DNA of 64,000 nucleotides. It comes from Lunularia cruciata. Its lineage: Eukaryota; Streptophyta; Marchantiopsida; Lunulariales; Lunulariaceae. Shown piece by piece: positions 44,392 through 55,676 of the stretch. A model generated the notes under the pieces. That model had not been told where the DNA came from. It worked only from the letters and a program-made list of their open reading frames with translations, and made no database searches. The stretch is taken from the NCBI GenBank assembly GCA_948567375.1, contig OX419758.1:20341001-20405000 (forward strand), given 5' to 3'. A program made the translations under genes and the position numbers. How positions within the stretch are numbered: position 1 is the stretch's first letter; every line of letters begins with the position of its first letter.

Positions 44392-45289
44392 TGTCACCCT
44401 ATATTAGTAAAATCCGTAAGAATAGTTCATTCCCTGGAAAATGGCTAAGAGTGAAAAGAAATATCACTAATTGTAATCTGTTTATCATTTCTATTTAACT
44501 CCTTGTGCAAGAACTACTCCTATAAGTCACTGTTACGTCACTCCTTGTGATACATCACTCCTTGTGATACACTACAGAAAAGAGAAAACTAAAGATCACA
44601 TTCATCATAAATAGTTTCTAAATTATTCTTGAAGGTGATGTTTCACTTCATTCCAAAGGTCTTGAGAACTGAACTACATTCTACACTCCCCTCTAAAGGC
44701 ACAATCAGACTATTCATGTTGGCCAAATGCCTTTGCCTTTCAATTTTGTGGCATTCCCAATGCTCCAAATCTGGATCGACTTTCCAATACATACGTCCAT
44801 GCTTTCAGGTCCGTCAAGAATCACACATCCTGATCAAGTGCAAATACACCTCTTTGTACTAAAGCACTTGTGATACTATTGTGATATTCCTCACCATTAC
44901 TCATTTCAAACATTCATCAACATTTAGAATAGAAAGATACCATTTGCAAAGAACTCAAAAGTCTCTTTATGAAATTTTGAAAGTACAATATTGAAATGAA
45001 CCCAAATGACTTTGGGCTGAAGCCTTAAACACATTTCTGCTTTGCCCCAAAGAGATTAAGAGCCTCAATGGATTATCTAAAAATCCTACATTACTACCTA
45101 CATCACACACTTAAGATCCTAATCCTATCAAGATCCTAATCCTATCAAGATCCTAATCCTATCTTATCCTAATCACTTGTAGGTTGATTAGGTTCCTTGT
45201 ATGTGGCAAGGAAGGTATCATATATTTCCCACATACAACTTACAATTACATTCACTTGTAGTTACAACTCTGAATATCTACAACTACAA
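44392..45289 (-). repeat. LTR-like 3' end, family D copy D2
   Basis: The + strand start TGTCACCCTATATTAG matches the D3 start (TGTCACAAAATATTAG). Internal blocks such as GAAGGTGATG, AAAGGCACAA and the CCTAATCCTATC region are shared with D1 and D3. It ends where family A sequence (A2) begins, so its U3 side is missing. Confidence 0.5.
45113..45163 (+). repeat. 17-bp microsatellite-like tandem, three copies
   Basis: AAGATCCTAATCCTATC is repeated three times exactly inside D2. D1 and D3 have only one or two degenerate units at the same place, so this is a local expansion. Confidence 0.85.
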
Positions 45290-46839
45290 ATGGCAGGTGG
45301 TAGAGGAGCCCTAGGTCATGAAGGTGGTGGTAGAGGACAAACACTTGGTACGAGCCCAATACCTACCTTTGCTTCTAACACAACCATGGTTACTCAGATT
45401 GAGCAATTGAAGCAAAGATTGGCTAGCATGGCTATAATTTAGAGGAGATCAAATTATTTGCTTAAGCTTTCACCTCTTATGTTGGTGATAGAGATATCTT
45501 TGACTTCATGTGCGGATCAACACAAGTAGATGCATATACCTTAGTGACTAGGAGTGCAGTATGTGCTCTAGAGGAGCTTTAGTGGAGTTGGACCAATAGA
45601 GAGGAGAGGTTGGTAGACAAGCCAAATATCCAGAATTTCACATTCTTTGAGGCACTACAAATGACATCCATGGCTTCTAGATGTCATAGTGCAAGTGTGG
45701 TATGTGGTGATGGAGTGCATGATGGACTAGATATTAGTCATTCACATGCTACTACATAGATTGAGTCTAGCATGATATTGGGAGCGGCTCAATTGATTAT
45801 GCTCTCTCCTTTGTTCTCAACCACTAACATGTTTACATGGGAAGTTGACATAACTCTAGTGTTTTGGTTGGCGCACACACTTTGTGAGAGTAGAGATGGT
45901 GCAGTTCTTGATTTTAGAGCATAGGTGGTTGATATGGAGCCAAGTTGATCGAGAAGCATTGGATCTATTTTGCTACTAGTGGTAGGTGGTAATTGTTAGG
46001 TTGGAGGAGTTACCAACTAGACCTATAATTTAGCAAGCTAGGTTCATAGTTGGAGTTGTCCTGTTAGACAATCAGAGTGGGATTTTCCATTTGGTGTGAC
46101 CTTCAAGGAATATCTATACACCATAAAGGGTCTTATCAAACTTTGGTGTGCAATGTCTTATATTGAAGAAAGCTATAGTTGTCGGTCTTGAGCTACGGAA
46201 TACCAATCTAGAGAGGTGTCTATTTTCAAATCCAAACATCTATAGGGATGGTTTTATACAAAACAGCACATGTGGGGAGCTCATTTTCCAAACTCAGCCT
46301 GGTCATCCAATTGATAGTTTTGTGGTGATAGCTCAGGCCATTGCAATAGTAGTAGAGTCTTACAATGTGCTAGTTGGTAGAGCAAAGTTCTACCTATGGG
46401 TTGTAGCATTGAATATTGGTAGGAGATAGCTTCCTCTAAGCCAGGTTGGTAGTCAAGTGAGGGACATGTATGCTACCTATTGGTGTGCTTTAGTAGTGGT
46501 AGTTTTGGCTCACTACAACCAAGAACTATGGCATCAATCTCAACTTTCAATTGTTTTGCTACTTGACTCAATGAGATATTAGCAAGGAATGCTCATGTGG
46601 AAGATACCCTAGTACCAAATGAGATCACTCAGATTTGAGTACGAGTGGGGTTGTTCCATCCACTTTGGATGTTCCATTGTTGAGTTTTGTCGATGAATTG
46701 CAATAGCATGAAGATTTGTTGGTACAACACACTTAGAGTGGAACCAGTGTACCACCAATGGACCAATTTGAGGATGAGCCTTTGATGTCTATTACCTTGT
46801 TACCTTTATATATCACACTTATTACTTGGTAATACCTTA

Positions 46840-47765
46840 TAGAGAGAGCATGCTTATTGGAGTTGTTTGGTGGATCAATATTAGACTAGTTGCGGTTCTA
46901 TAGAGACATACAGGTTCAAAGGTATTTATATGTGGAGCGAGAGATGAGACTATTAAGAAAGTCTCTCTACATTATGTGGCACACTTGGCTTATTGTTATC
47001 TCAAGTTATTATCAATTTTAGCAATCAAAGGTTACTAGAAAACCCTACAAGTAAATATTGCCTTGGTAGGGGTACAAGATCTAGAAAGATATGGTTCTAT
47101 TCATTTGGTGATTTTTGGATGGCCATGTTAGAGACATACCCATGTTGGCCGAGGTCAAGGTCTACAAGATCCTTATTTTGGGAGATGTTACATATACTAT
47201 GACATCTCTAGGTTCATTAGGTTATTTCTCCAACCTAAATTTTGGAGAACATTCCCTATTCTTACACAACGATGGTGGCAAGTACCCATCAAGTCCATTC
47301 TTGGATGGAACCTACCATGTTATTAGATGCAAGTGGAGTTGGATCATGGACTCATGGTCTTTGTCTTTGGTGGACATGTCTCTTACCTAAGAAGGTTGTA
47401 CATTGTGTCTATGATAGCATTTAGTGACCATCACATCTGATTATTGGTGACATCTTGGATGTTGCCAAATAGTGGTAGTGGTTGATAGGTCACTTATGGT
47501 AGTGGTAAACCTTGAGGGGCAGTCAAGAGCCGCCCTACCTACACTCATGAGTTTCCCAAGCTCCCATGTTTTTGGAGAGGAAGGTCCTAGACTTAGTTGG
47601 GACTCACAATTATAGTAGTTGGTGGAGCTCAATGCCAATGCAAGAGAGTCGATGATGGGTTTTTGTATCGGTACTACCAGCATTTCAATAGTGTCAAAGA
47701 CATCCAAGCATCAAGTGTTAGGTCAAGCTATGGACCTGAACTGTTTGCTAGATTGTGAGACTTGG
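46840..47765 (+). pseudogene. A2 C5-cytosine DNA methyltransferase domain, broken
   Basis: The second copy shows LLELFGGS (motif I, 46854-46877), QRYLYVERE (motif II, about 46919-46945), a motif IV stretch VIFGWPC with Cys codon 47126-47128 followed by TAG, LENIP (motif VI, 47242-47256), and a motif IX/X-like RESMMGFCIGTT followed by HQVLGQAMDLNCL (about 47645-47755). Here the end keeps the frame that A1 lost by a two-base deletion (GQAMDLN versus DQAGPEL). Both copies carry the same TAG after the catalytic Cys. Confidence 0.8.
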
Positions 47766-48159
47766 ATGTGTTGAGCAACATAGAATGTGCTTGATAGGCA
47801 TCGTTACTCAAACACTTGTGAGCTTTATACCTATGAAGACAATTTAGACACGTGTTGGGGAAAATGAACCAAGTGAGCATGGTATTATTAGTAAAAAATC
47901 AATGACTACTAATGAGAGTGGTCTACTTGTGGTACATGTAGGTGAACATGGTATACTTGGGATGCAACTAGAGGATGTGTGGAGCTTGCAACTAGAGTAG
48001 AGTAAGTTTTTTGCTTTGAGGTTAGGAACTCTAGTGGTTGGGGCCATGAAATTATTACTTCTAAGGCCTTGTTGTAACAAGTACTAAATGCATCTTCCCC
48101 TTTTATACTAGTTATAAAGAATAATTCAAAACCAAACATTGGACCCAAATTTACATGAG

Positions 48160-48574
48160 GAGAAAGATGAAGAGTTTGGAGGTTTTTGAGGAGCTACACA
48201 AGTTGTTTTACCTTCAATATGAGAAATTTGGGTGCTCTAAAAATATTTGGTATTTGGATTGAGCTTATTACTGAAATACCAATTTTCTATGTCTTTATAG
48301 ATATAGTTACATGGAGAGAGCATTGATTCACAGCTTAGAGTAGAGACCTTTTTGGAGCTAGTTTGGTGGAGATTTCACATGTAGAATATGCTTCAACTAC
48401 AATGATGCTAGCCAAGAAAGATATGCATGAAAACTAGAAAAATAGACAAATGTGTGGAGATTACCAATTGACCAATACACTAGAGCTAATTGGTATGTTA
48501 TGCTTACACTGGACAAGATCTTTGATGTGATTGTGCATACAAAGGTCTTCAGTATAGTAACCTCTTGGCAAAGT
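48160..48574 (+). pseudogene. A2 RT N-terminal part
   Basis: This matches A1 28.9-29.4 kb and 32.67-32.84 kb. It crosses the B2 insertion point without interruption (about 48387). Blocks include KKDMHEN, MCGDYQ, and DKIFDVIVHTKVF. Stops are frequent. Confidence 0.65.
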
Positions 48575-48805
48575 ATGAAACTTGAACTAGGGTTGTTTGT
48601 ATGTACTAAGTTGGTAGGTGCATACATAACTTTTTAGTGCAACATTTTGGACCTTTTTACTACTATGATTCTTCTCTTGTTTGATTGTGAGCAAACTCAA
48701 TTGTAAAAGACCAAGAACAAGGAGAGAAATAGGAGAATGGAAGCTCATATTGGGACACTAGAATGAGAGAAAACTCCAAATGCCTAGCATGAGCTTTGGC
48801 TTTGG

Positions 48806-48814
48806 TATTTATAG
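48806..48814 (-). promoter_or_regulatory. chromovirus LTR TATA box
   Basis: The minus strand reads CTATAAATA, a full plant TATA box, within U3. The nearest heat-shock-type palindrome lies about 20 bases upstream. Confidence 0.7.
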
Positions 48815-48834
48815 GTAGTATACAAGGTCCTTGA

Positions 48835-48968
48835 GAAGCTTCTCAAGAAGCTTCCTTGAGTTGCTTTCTTAGAGTGCAAGCCAAGTTAACCAGGAAACTT
48901 CTCAAGACGCTTCCTTCTAGAGGCCACCTACTTGGCATGCAAGTTAAGCTAGTTGGAAGCTTCTAGAA
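48835..48968 (-). promoter_or_regulatory. heat-shock element cluster in the chromovirus LTR promoter
   Basis: GAAGCTTC palindromes lie at 48835-48842 and 48847-48854, GAAACTTC at 48894-48901, and a perfect three-unit element GAAGCTTCTAGAA at 48956-48968 (GAAnnTTCnnGAA). All lie 20 to 160 bases upstream of the TATA box in the sense direction. Heat-shock factors bind such arrays, and the ONSEN copia element of Arabidopsis is known to be heat-activated this way. Confidence 0.6.
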
Positions 48969-49090
48969 GCTACTTACTTGAGATGCAAGCTAAGCTAGCC
49001 AAGATACTTCGAAAATATTCTAGGCTAATTTGTCTTATTTGCTACTTTGTTAGCCCTACTAACTTCGTTGTTAAACTCCATATTGTTACA

Positions 49091-49102
49091 TATTCCTCCA
49101 CT
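49091..49102 (-). other. chromovirus polypurine tract
   Basis: The minus strand reads AGTGGAGGAATA directly before the LTR start TGTAACA, the usual arrangement for plus-strand priming. Confidence 0.7.
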
Positions 49103-49157
49103 GCTACTTGGTGACATCCTCATCGCCAATGAAGCTTTGAACTCCTAGATGACTGTC

Positions 49158-49300
49158 TATGCATTCTGGAGGTGAGAAAGAGGTTCCCATGTGGCATCAT
49201 GAAGGAGATACCCTTTCCAAAGGACCTTGTACTCCATATGTTGTCGACAGCCTAATTGAATATGGCGACGCTCAAGGATACGATCAACTTTGTACTCCTC
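49158..49300 (-). pseudogene. chromodomain at the end of the chromovirus integrase
   Basis: The frame reads EEYKVDRILERR, then MEYKVLWKGYLLHDATWEPL and SHLQNA, ending at TAG (49158-49160). The EYKVLWKGY and TWEP blocks are diagnostic of chromodomains, which bind methylated histone tails and guide insertion in chromoviruses. This piece is itself open, but the pol frame upstream is shifted. Confidence 0.88.
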
Positions 49301-49500
49301 ATGATCAATGATAGGGATAGGAGGAAGGAGAGGTTGGACTCAAGATGAAAAGGAAAAGGGGTTAGGAACAAAGGGTTTGAACTTGGAAACATGAAAGATA
49401 TGATGGATACACACATGACAAGGCAAGGCAAGGCAAGTCAATAAGCAATAGGAGAGATAATTTGGGTTACATGAAAGGGTCCTATCTAATTAGGAGCAAG

Positions 49501-50436
49501 TTAAAAAACTTTAATATCAAGGGAGAGAGTGAGGTTACTAGAGGATAGCATGACTTTATCACCGGCTTCAAAGATGAGATCACAATGATGGTGGTCTGCA
49601 TATCTTTTTTGACGATTCTGAGCAACAAGGAGGTAAGTTTTGGCTTGTTGGAGAGATTGGGATATAATGGTCAAGAATGTTGAAGTATGAGGAACCTGAG
49701 ATGGAGGAGGAGCAAGAAGAGAATTTGGAACAAGCAAATCTTGGCCAAAATTGAGAAAGGAGAAAATCCGGTGCTTGCCTGTTTGGAATTGTTGGAGGCA
49801 AATTTTGCAACTACAAGACACTCAACCCAATTGGTATGGTAGGCATTGACAAAGGCATGCAACATATCTTCCAATGTACAATTTGCACATTTGGTTTTTC
49901 CATCAATTTGAGGATGATAGGCTGTGGACAAAGCAAGCTAGGTGCCGAGTATCTGGAAGAGTGCTTGCCAAAACTTCTCAGTAAATTGAGGATCACGGTC
50001 AGAGATGAGTACACTTAGCATCCCATGATGCTTGAAGACATTGTTGAAGTAGATTTGTGCTAAGGTTGGAGCATCCACGGTATCATAGGTTGGTGCCAAG
50101 TGGATTTGCTAACTAAGCTTATCTACAAACACAACAATTGTTGTGTGTCCTTGCTTGGTCTTGAGCAAGGATGTGATGAGATCCAAGCTCACATGCTCCC
50201 ATTGAGCGAATGGAATGGCGAGTGGTTGAAGGAGTCCACTTGGCTTTTGGTTGTTGGCCTTGCTGCATTGGCAGCTCTCACATAATCAGACAATTTCTCA
50301 AACATCTTGCATCATGTTGAGCCACCACCATTGGTGTTGGAGGGTACCCAAGGTCTTGTCCACACCTATGTGACCAACTATGGGTAAATCATGGGCTTCT
50401 TGAAGGCGTACAAGTCAAAGATTATCTTTGGCTGGA
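49501..50436 (-). pseudogene. chromovirus integrase core and C-terminal region, frameshifted
   Basis: Minus-strand frames show STAYHPQIDGKTKCANCTLE (49931-49872, the Glu-bearing helix region, where the catalytic Glu reads Lys), NAYHTNWVECL, SKQASTGFSPF and, in another frame, LNFGQDLLVPN and QNRQKRYADHH. A frameshift lies near 49750. The frame upstream (50.0-50.43 kb) carries the first catalytic part and zinc region in broken form. Confidence 0.8.
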
Positions 50437-50438
50437 AT

Positions 50439-51130
50439 TGTGAGCCGACCTATCTCTCACTCAGGATGAACCTCTGATGGCTATTATGGTAGCGCGCCAT
50501 GGACTAAGAAGGCAAGGAACCCCAACTCCATCATACTCCTCCAAGGCTAATACTCCAAGACTCAAGATATTGCTCACTAGAGAACTCAATGAGAGTGAGA
50601 TAGTTGCAAATGAAAGGATGATGAGTACCTCCTCACCCTTTGTTTATATAGTTATGAAATAGTTACGTACCAAAGTTACTAATTACCGTAGTAACTCAAG
50701 TTACTAGACTAAAAGTCAAGTAAAGTCAAAAATTAGAAAGGAATATCCATTCACATGGGCATATTCCCCTAAGCATATGGTCTTATCCTGACCCAACCAC
50801 TAAGTCAAGGATTCCTTCACATGGGCTATCCTTGGACTAAAGAAGAATCCAAAACAAAAAGGCTTGCGGGCCCAAGAGTTCTCAACTCTTTCCTCAAAGC
50901 CAAACACCTATGAATAATACCAAGTCAATACACTAAAATCCAAAATAGTGGTGCTCATCTTTTCTATTTCCTCTAAAGTAAGGTCCCCTCTATCTTAGCT
51001 ATGACTAACTTTAGCTAACCATGACTAATATAGAACCATCCTTTATCTCTATATAAATAATATCTCTTAAGTACTTGTAATACCAATCTAAATATCACAA
51101 TACCACACACATGCACAAATGGGTTTTATA
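50439..51130 (-). repeat. C-family LTR (C3L), inverted relative to its neighbour
   Basis: This 692-bp LTR is in the same orientation as the element C LTRs, with a 13-bp insertion (near 50772) and mutated sense start (TATAAAACCC instead of TGTAACACCC). It joins directly to pol sequence of the opposite strand at 51131. No target duplication is present. Confidence 0.88.
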
Positions 51131-51674
51131 GGCCAAAGATGCAAAAATGGAGGGGGCTAAACATCATTGGGACAAGAGGATTCATGCAGTTTTGTGGGAG
51201 TATAGGACAACCATGAAGACTTCTACCGGATATTTTCCATTTCGATTGGTATATGGTATTGAGTCTACCTTACCTATTCAATTTGATCTTCCTACCTTCC
51301 AAAGCATTCATATGAGATTGAAGAAAGCACAAAGAGGTGATGCAGAGAAGTCAAGGAAGGATCAACTCATGGAGTTGGAAGAGGCAAGAGCAGTTGCTAT
51401 GGTTCAAGTGGAGCAAGCCCAAAGGAAAAAAAATGAGATCTATGACAAGAGGCAAGGCAAGAAGAAGGTGGAGCCTTTCAAAGAAGGTGATTGAGTAATG
51501 TTGTTTGATTCTATTTGATTCAATAGAGTGCAAAAGAAGTTTTTGCCTAAGTACTTTGGACCTTTCATAGTGGAGAAGGTGTGGGGCAATTACACCTATG
51601 ATCTCAAGGAGTTGGGAGGAAGACACTTTGATAGGATTAACCATGATAAGTTGAAGATGTATCATAGAAGGTAG
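51131..51674 (+). pseudogene. C-family pol 3' fragment (integrase C-terminal part)
   Basis: About 180 codons correspond to element C from about residue 1430 to the end, on the + strand: EGAKHHWDKRIHAVLWEYRT, STGYFPFRLVYGIEST, then two TGA stops (51492 and 51519) and LPKYFGPFIVEKVWGNYTYD to the final HRR stop. It lies between two inverted LTRs. Confidence 0.9.
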
Positions 51675-51722
51675 AGAGACCTTTACTTTGAGGACAAAGT
51701 GAAAACTTAGTCCGGGTGTAAA

Positions 51723-52413
51723 TGTAACATCCATTTGTGCATGTGTGCAGTATTGTGATATTTAGCTTGGTATTACAAGTACTTGAGAGATATTATTTAC
51801 ATAGAGATAAAGGATGGTTCAACATTGGTCATGATTAGCTAAATTTAGTCATAGCTAAGATAGAGTGGACCTTACTTTAGAGGAAGTGGAAAAGATGAGC
51901 ACCACTATCTTGGATTCTAGTGTGTTGACTTGGTATTATTCTTAGGTGTTTGGCTTTAAGGAAAGAGTTGAGAACTCTTGGGCTCGTAAGCCTTTTTGTT
52001 TTGGATTCTTCTATAGTCCAAGAATAGCCCATGTGAAGAAATCCTTGACTTAGTGGTTAGGTCAAGATAATATCACATGCTAGTGGAATATGCCCATTTG
52101 AATGGATATTCCTTTCTACTTTTTGACTTTACTTGACTTTTAGTCTAGTAACTTGAGTCACTATAGTAATTAGTAACTTTGGTTTGTAACTATTTCACAA
52201 GTATATAAACAAGGGTTGAGGAGGTACTCATCATCCTTTCATATGCAACTATCTCTCTCTCATTGAGTTCTCTAGTGAGCAATGTCTTGAGTCTTGGAGT
52301 GTTAGCCTTGGAGGAGTATCTTGGAGTTGGGGTTCCTTGCCTTCTTAGTCCATGGTGCGCTACCGTAATAGCTATCAGAGGTTCATCTTGAGTGAGAGAC
52401 AGGCCGGCTCATA
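51723..52413 (+). repeat. C-family LTR (C3R), sense 3' LTR of the fragment
   Basis: This LTR of 691 bp starts TGTAACATCC after a polypurine-like GGGTGTAAA and ends GGCTCATA. It shares the 13-bp insertion region with C3L, so the pair probably came from one element. It borders A3 gag sequence on the right. Confidence 0.9.
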
Positions 52414-54030
52414 GTCCAAAGCATCTCTATCACCAACATATGAGGTAGAAGCCTCAGCACCCAAATTTGATCTCCTCTGAGCAATGGCCATACTAGCCAA
52501 TCTCTACTCTAATTGCTCAATCCAAGTTGCCATAGTTGTATAAGAAGTAAGGGCAGGTACTCCACCTCTACTACCTTGTCCTCCATGAACTAGAGCTCCT
52601 CTACTACCTGCCATAGTAGCCCTACCACTGCGTAACTCCGGGTGTAGGTCAAAGCATTGGTCACTAGTGTGACCAAATTTATGGCAATGCTCACACTGCC
52701 TCTATGCTGGCTATCATGCACCAGAGGTATTAGGTCCACTGCCTTAAGTACACTCTCTTCTATGGTGAGGTCCACCACAAGTTCAACAAGAAACACTACC
52801 ACTCACTAGTTGTAGCTGACTTGAAAAGGAAGGTAAGGGTCTAGCTCCACTAGGCCCTCCACTCGCTCCATAGGATCTGGGCTATCCACCTTGTCCTTGA
52901 AAACCAACTGGGCATGGTGCACTCTATTGAACTCTAGAAGAAGTAACAATTGTGGATGAGGTCTCCCTGCCAAATCTAGATATCACTACCATCTCCTCTA
53001 CCATGTTGAGCTCAATATGCTCAACCAAACCATAGACCACTACCAAAGTAGGTGAAGTAGCTTGTAACAACGTAGCATCACGAACTCTACATTGTAACTC
53101 CTTGTCCAATATCCCATACCAAAACTGGATTGCTTGGGCTGCAATAACTCCCTCGGTGAAACTGATCAGCCGCCTCATGCAAGTGTATCCCTTGCATAGG
53201 CTCTCTCCAACGTTCCCATGGAACTCTTGCAAGCTCCTCAGCTTGTCAATCCACACTCCTTGGTAGTTTTGCCTCAAAACACTGGAAGAATTCCACCATG
53301 GGATTAAACCCCGGTACCACACCACCTCCTACAATGGTACCTCCACTCATGGTAGCACTATCTCCAACTAGTGCACCTCCACTAGCTCCACCAACATTAC
53401 TCAAGCTAGAACTTGTGGGTACAACCAATCAACTTCTAGCAATTGAGCTTGAAGTGATAGAGACATAGTTTAGAGACCAATATTGTCTCCATAACTCAAT
53501 CTCCTCCAAATGAGCTCTCCTGAATTCATGGTAGTTATCAATTGGCGGACCCTCCAAATGTTGAAACAACCCCTTCCATGCCATGAAGGGTGTAAACAAA
53601 GTCGGGTTCCGCATCTACTGTAGACCACACCAACTATCAAACTTCTGGATGAAGTTATCAAACTCAATGGTACCCATTGTACCAGAGAAATGCCTTTGGA
53701 GGACCCATAAATCTTGTCCATGTCCCACAACAATGGTGTGGATATGCAAAGTGCACTCTTGATTGAATTAGCTCATGTGTCGAACTCCAACTCAGAGTCA
53801 ATCTCTTCTCTCATTAGGACCTGAGAAAAAGGCTGATTTTGACTGCCACTCCAAGTAAACCCACTACATATTGCAAGGCTGACTCCTCTAGAATCCCCAA
53901 AGAACTCCATCGTGACAAAGTAACTGCAACCGCAAATTAGAACCACCAAATGCAATCGCAACCGCAAGTACTCCACCAAGTGCCAACACCAACTGAGCTC
54001 CACCAAGTGCCAATACCCACGGAACAACAC
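52414..54030 (-). pseudogene. A3 gag, broken
   Basis: Minus-strand pieces include 53614-53429 (PTLFTPFMAWKGLFQHLEGP), 53325-52924 (RQNYQGVWIDKLRSL to HIELNMVEE) and the zinc knuckle region. The first knuckle has a TGA in place of the Trp codon. The second, CEHCHKFGHTSDQC (about 52695-52655), is intact and has the canonical Gly where A1 has Phe. Confidence 0.75.
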
Positions 54031-55227
54031 CCACTAATGTAACTCTAACTAAGATAACTACATTAGGAGAAAAGGCGACATGTAACCTACCATTACAACA
54101 CGCACTCTCATAGTCTGCAAGTCATCACTTCCTGCCTCACCAAAGAGAAGAAAAGGTAGTCTAATTGGCCATCACTCCAGCCTCACTACTGAGAGCACAC
54201 GAGAGCACCAATGCTCTAAAGTCAAGGCACCTCACACAAATGGGAAGCAGAGAATAGAGGGGGCCCAATCACAAGAAATCTAAACAAAAACCCTCCATCT
54301 CATAAAGAAACACGGGATTGACTCTACCACCATTTGGCATTTGACATAAGAGAAGTTTGTATCTATGTCCTAAGCTATCGGGATCACCAAGAATGGGATC
54401 AAACTGCATGTCTAGCCAAAGCTACAAGTGTATAGATAACAATGGCACAGTATTAGAACAACAAGTGAGGGTGGACCAATTGGCTAGGGCACCAATCTAG
54501 GAACAAGAGATCTAAGGGTCAAACCTTGTTGCAAACAATCTAGCAAGATGGGCAGATTTTACCAAACAATGACAAAGATCTACTCTAAACTAGCTAGCCT
54601 CACGCTAGCAAGCTGGCTTGTTGGCCCTTTTGGGCCTTCGTAGCTTCTCATTTTAAACCTTCTAGGCCTTTGTAGCTTCTTGTGGTCCACAACCCTATGC
54701 ATTGAAGCCTCTAAATGCCAAAATTCAGCCAAATGAGGCCTTTCTTCTTGCCACTTTGAACCCTCTCCAAACTTGGCAAAACTCCTCCAAATCTACAAAA
54801 CTCCTCCAAACCAGCAAAACTCCTCTAAATCTAGCCAAAATTTGACATAAACCCTAAAGTTGGCTGACCGCCAAATCCTCCGCTAACTCTTCACTCGAGC
54901 AAAATTGAAAAAATGGGTTCCTCCAAATCACAACTCCACCTTCAATTTCACTTTCTGAGCTCAACTCACAAAAAATTGGTCATGCTTTCACCTCTTGAGC
55001 TCAAAATCACAAACACTACTCAAAAATTATTTCTCTTTGCTCAAAATTTGGCCAGCACTTCCGCACACCGTCTATCTCATTGCCAAATTTGCATCAATTG
55101 AATAAGCTTTTGCACACTAGGGAAAACCTGAGCTCCGATCGAGCTACCAACGATCGGTGAGTCTTGGAGATACCACCAACACTCTCAATTCTTACACCCA
55201 ATTTCTCTCTGACTTCACTTCTCTGAT

Positions 55228-55676
55228 GTAATCAGATTGTTTACAACTCTTGAATCAACTCAACTCAGATTAGTACTTGATCTGTCACTCTATAAACTAC
55301 CAACAATTGGGCATTTATTACACTTAAACCACACCCACTCTAGCTAAGAGAATCCAAGTGAAGCTCGCCGGCCTCTGTCCACCATAACCAAGAACTCGAA
55401 GGCTCAACATCAGAGAAGTGAGCTCTCTGGAGTTGCACTTCAATAGTGTACTTCTGGACTCAAGCTAGGTCTGGCACCCTAACGGTCCCGCGGACGGCAC
55501 ACTCAACAGTGCAAATGGTGCAAAGTGACAATAGACCCTACCATGAAGTCATTACCCCAAACACAAAATCTGACCGTTGGAAAGTAGTCTATGGGAAACT
55601 GCTAAAATACCTCTAACTACTATCATTGCAACTCTAGTGTCCGAGCAATCTAGATGTGACACTACAAATGGCATGA
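55228..55676 (-). repeat. A3 5' LTR, truncated
   Basis: This is the partner of the A1 3' LTR, sharing it from 35728 to about 36165. The sense end lies near ACAATCTGATTACA (about 55228). The following ATCAGAG resembles an initiator-Met primer site, but the match is weak. Confidence 0.6.

Larger units (their letters stand above)
45290..48574 (+). mobile_element. element A2: family A fragment (gag end to RT start)
   Basis: This aligns with A1 from about 18465 to 21110, 28912 to 29436 and 32670 to about 32840, without the C and B2 insertions. It therefore preserves both empty sites. Parts are the gag tail, protease (46.1-46.46 kb, Asn-Phe-Gly in place of the active-site triplet), DNMT (46.85-47.76 kb) and the RT start MCGDYQ (about 48450). 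It is truncated on the right by the chromovirus LTR and on the left by D2. Many stops make it inactive. Confidence 0.8.
48575..49090 (-). repeat. chromovirus 3' LTR (about 516 bp)
   Basis: The sense start is TGTAACAATATGGAG at 49090, next to a polypurine tract (GTGGAGGAATA). The sense end near 48575 (TTCA) is less certain. A TATA box and several heat-shock-type elements are listed separately. Confidence 0.65.
48575..50438 (-). mobile_element. chromovirus (chromodomain Ty3/gypsy) 3' half with 3' LTR
   Basis: On the minus strand this contains the integrase core and C-terminal region, a chromodomain, a polypurine tract and an LTR. The 5' part is cut off at 50438 by a C-family LTR. The left edge (about 48575) abuts A2. 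Confidence 0.8.
52414..55676 (-). mobile_element. element A3: family A fragment (LTR, leader, gag)
   Basis: The reverse complement aligns with A1 from within the LTR (55676 corresponds to 35728) through leader and gag to about 18690. It preserves the site where B1 inserted in A1 (about 54530) and is uninserted there. The left end is cut by C3R. The first 110 bases of the LTR are missing on the right. Confidence 0.82.

Noticed and set aside
45113-45163. CCTAATC-rich tandem as telomere-type repeat
   Set aside because: The unit is 17 bp with only three copies, and it is a local expansion of a sequence present in D1 and D3.
45290-55676. A2 and A3 as two halves of one element split by inversion
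   Set aside because: They overlap by about 225 bases of the same region (A1 18465-18690) and differ there, so they are separate copies.
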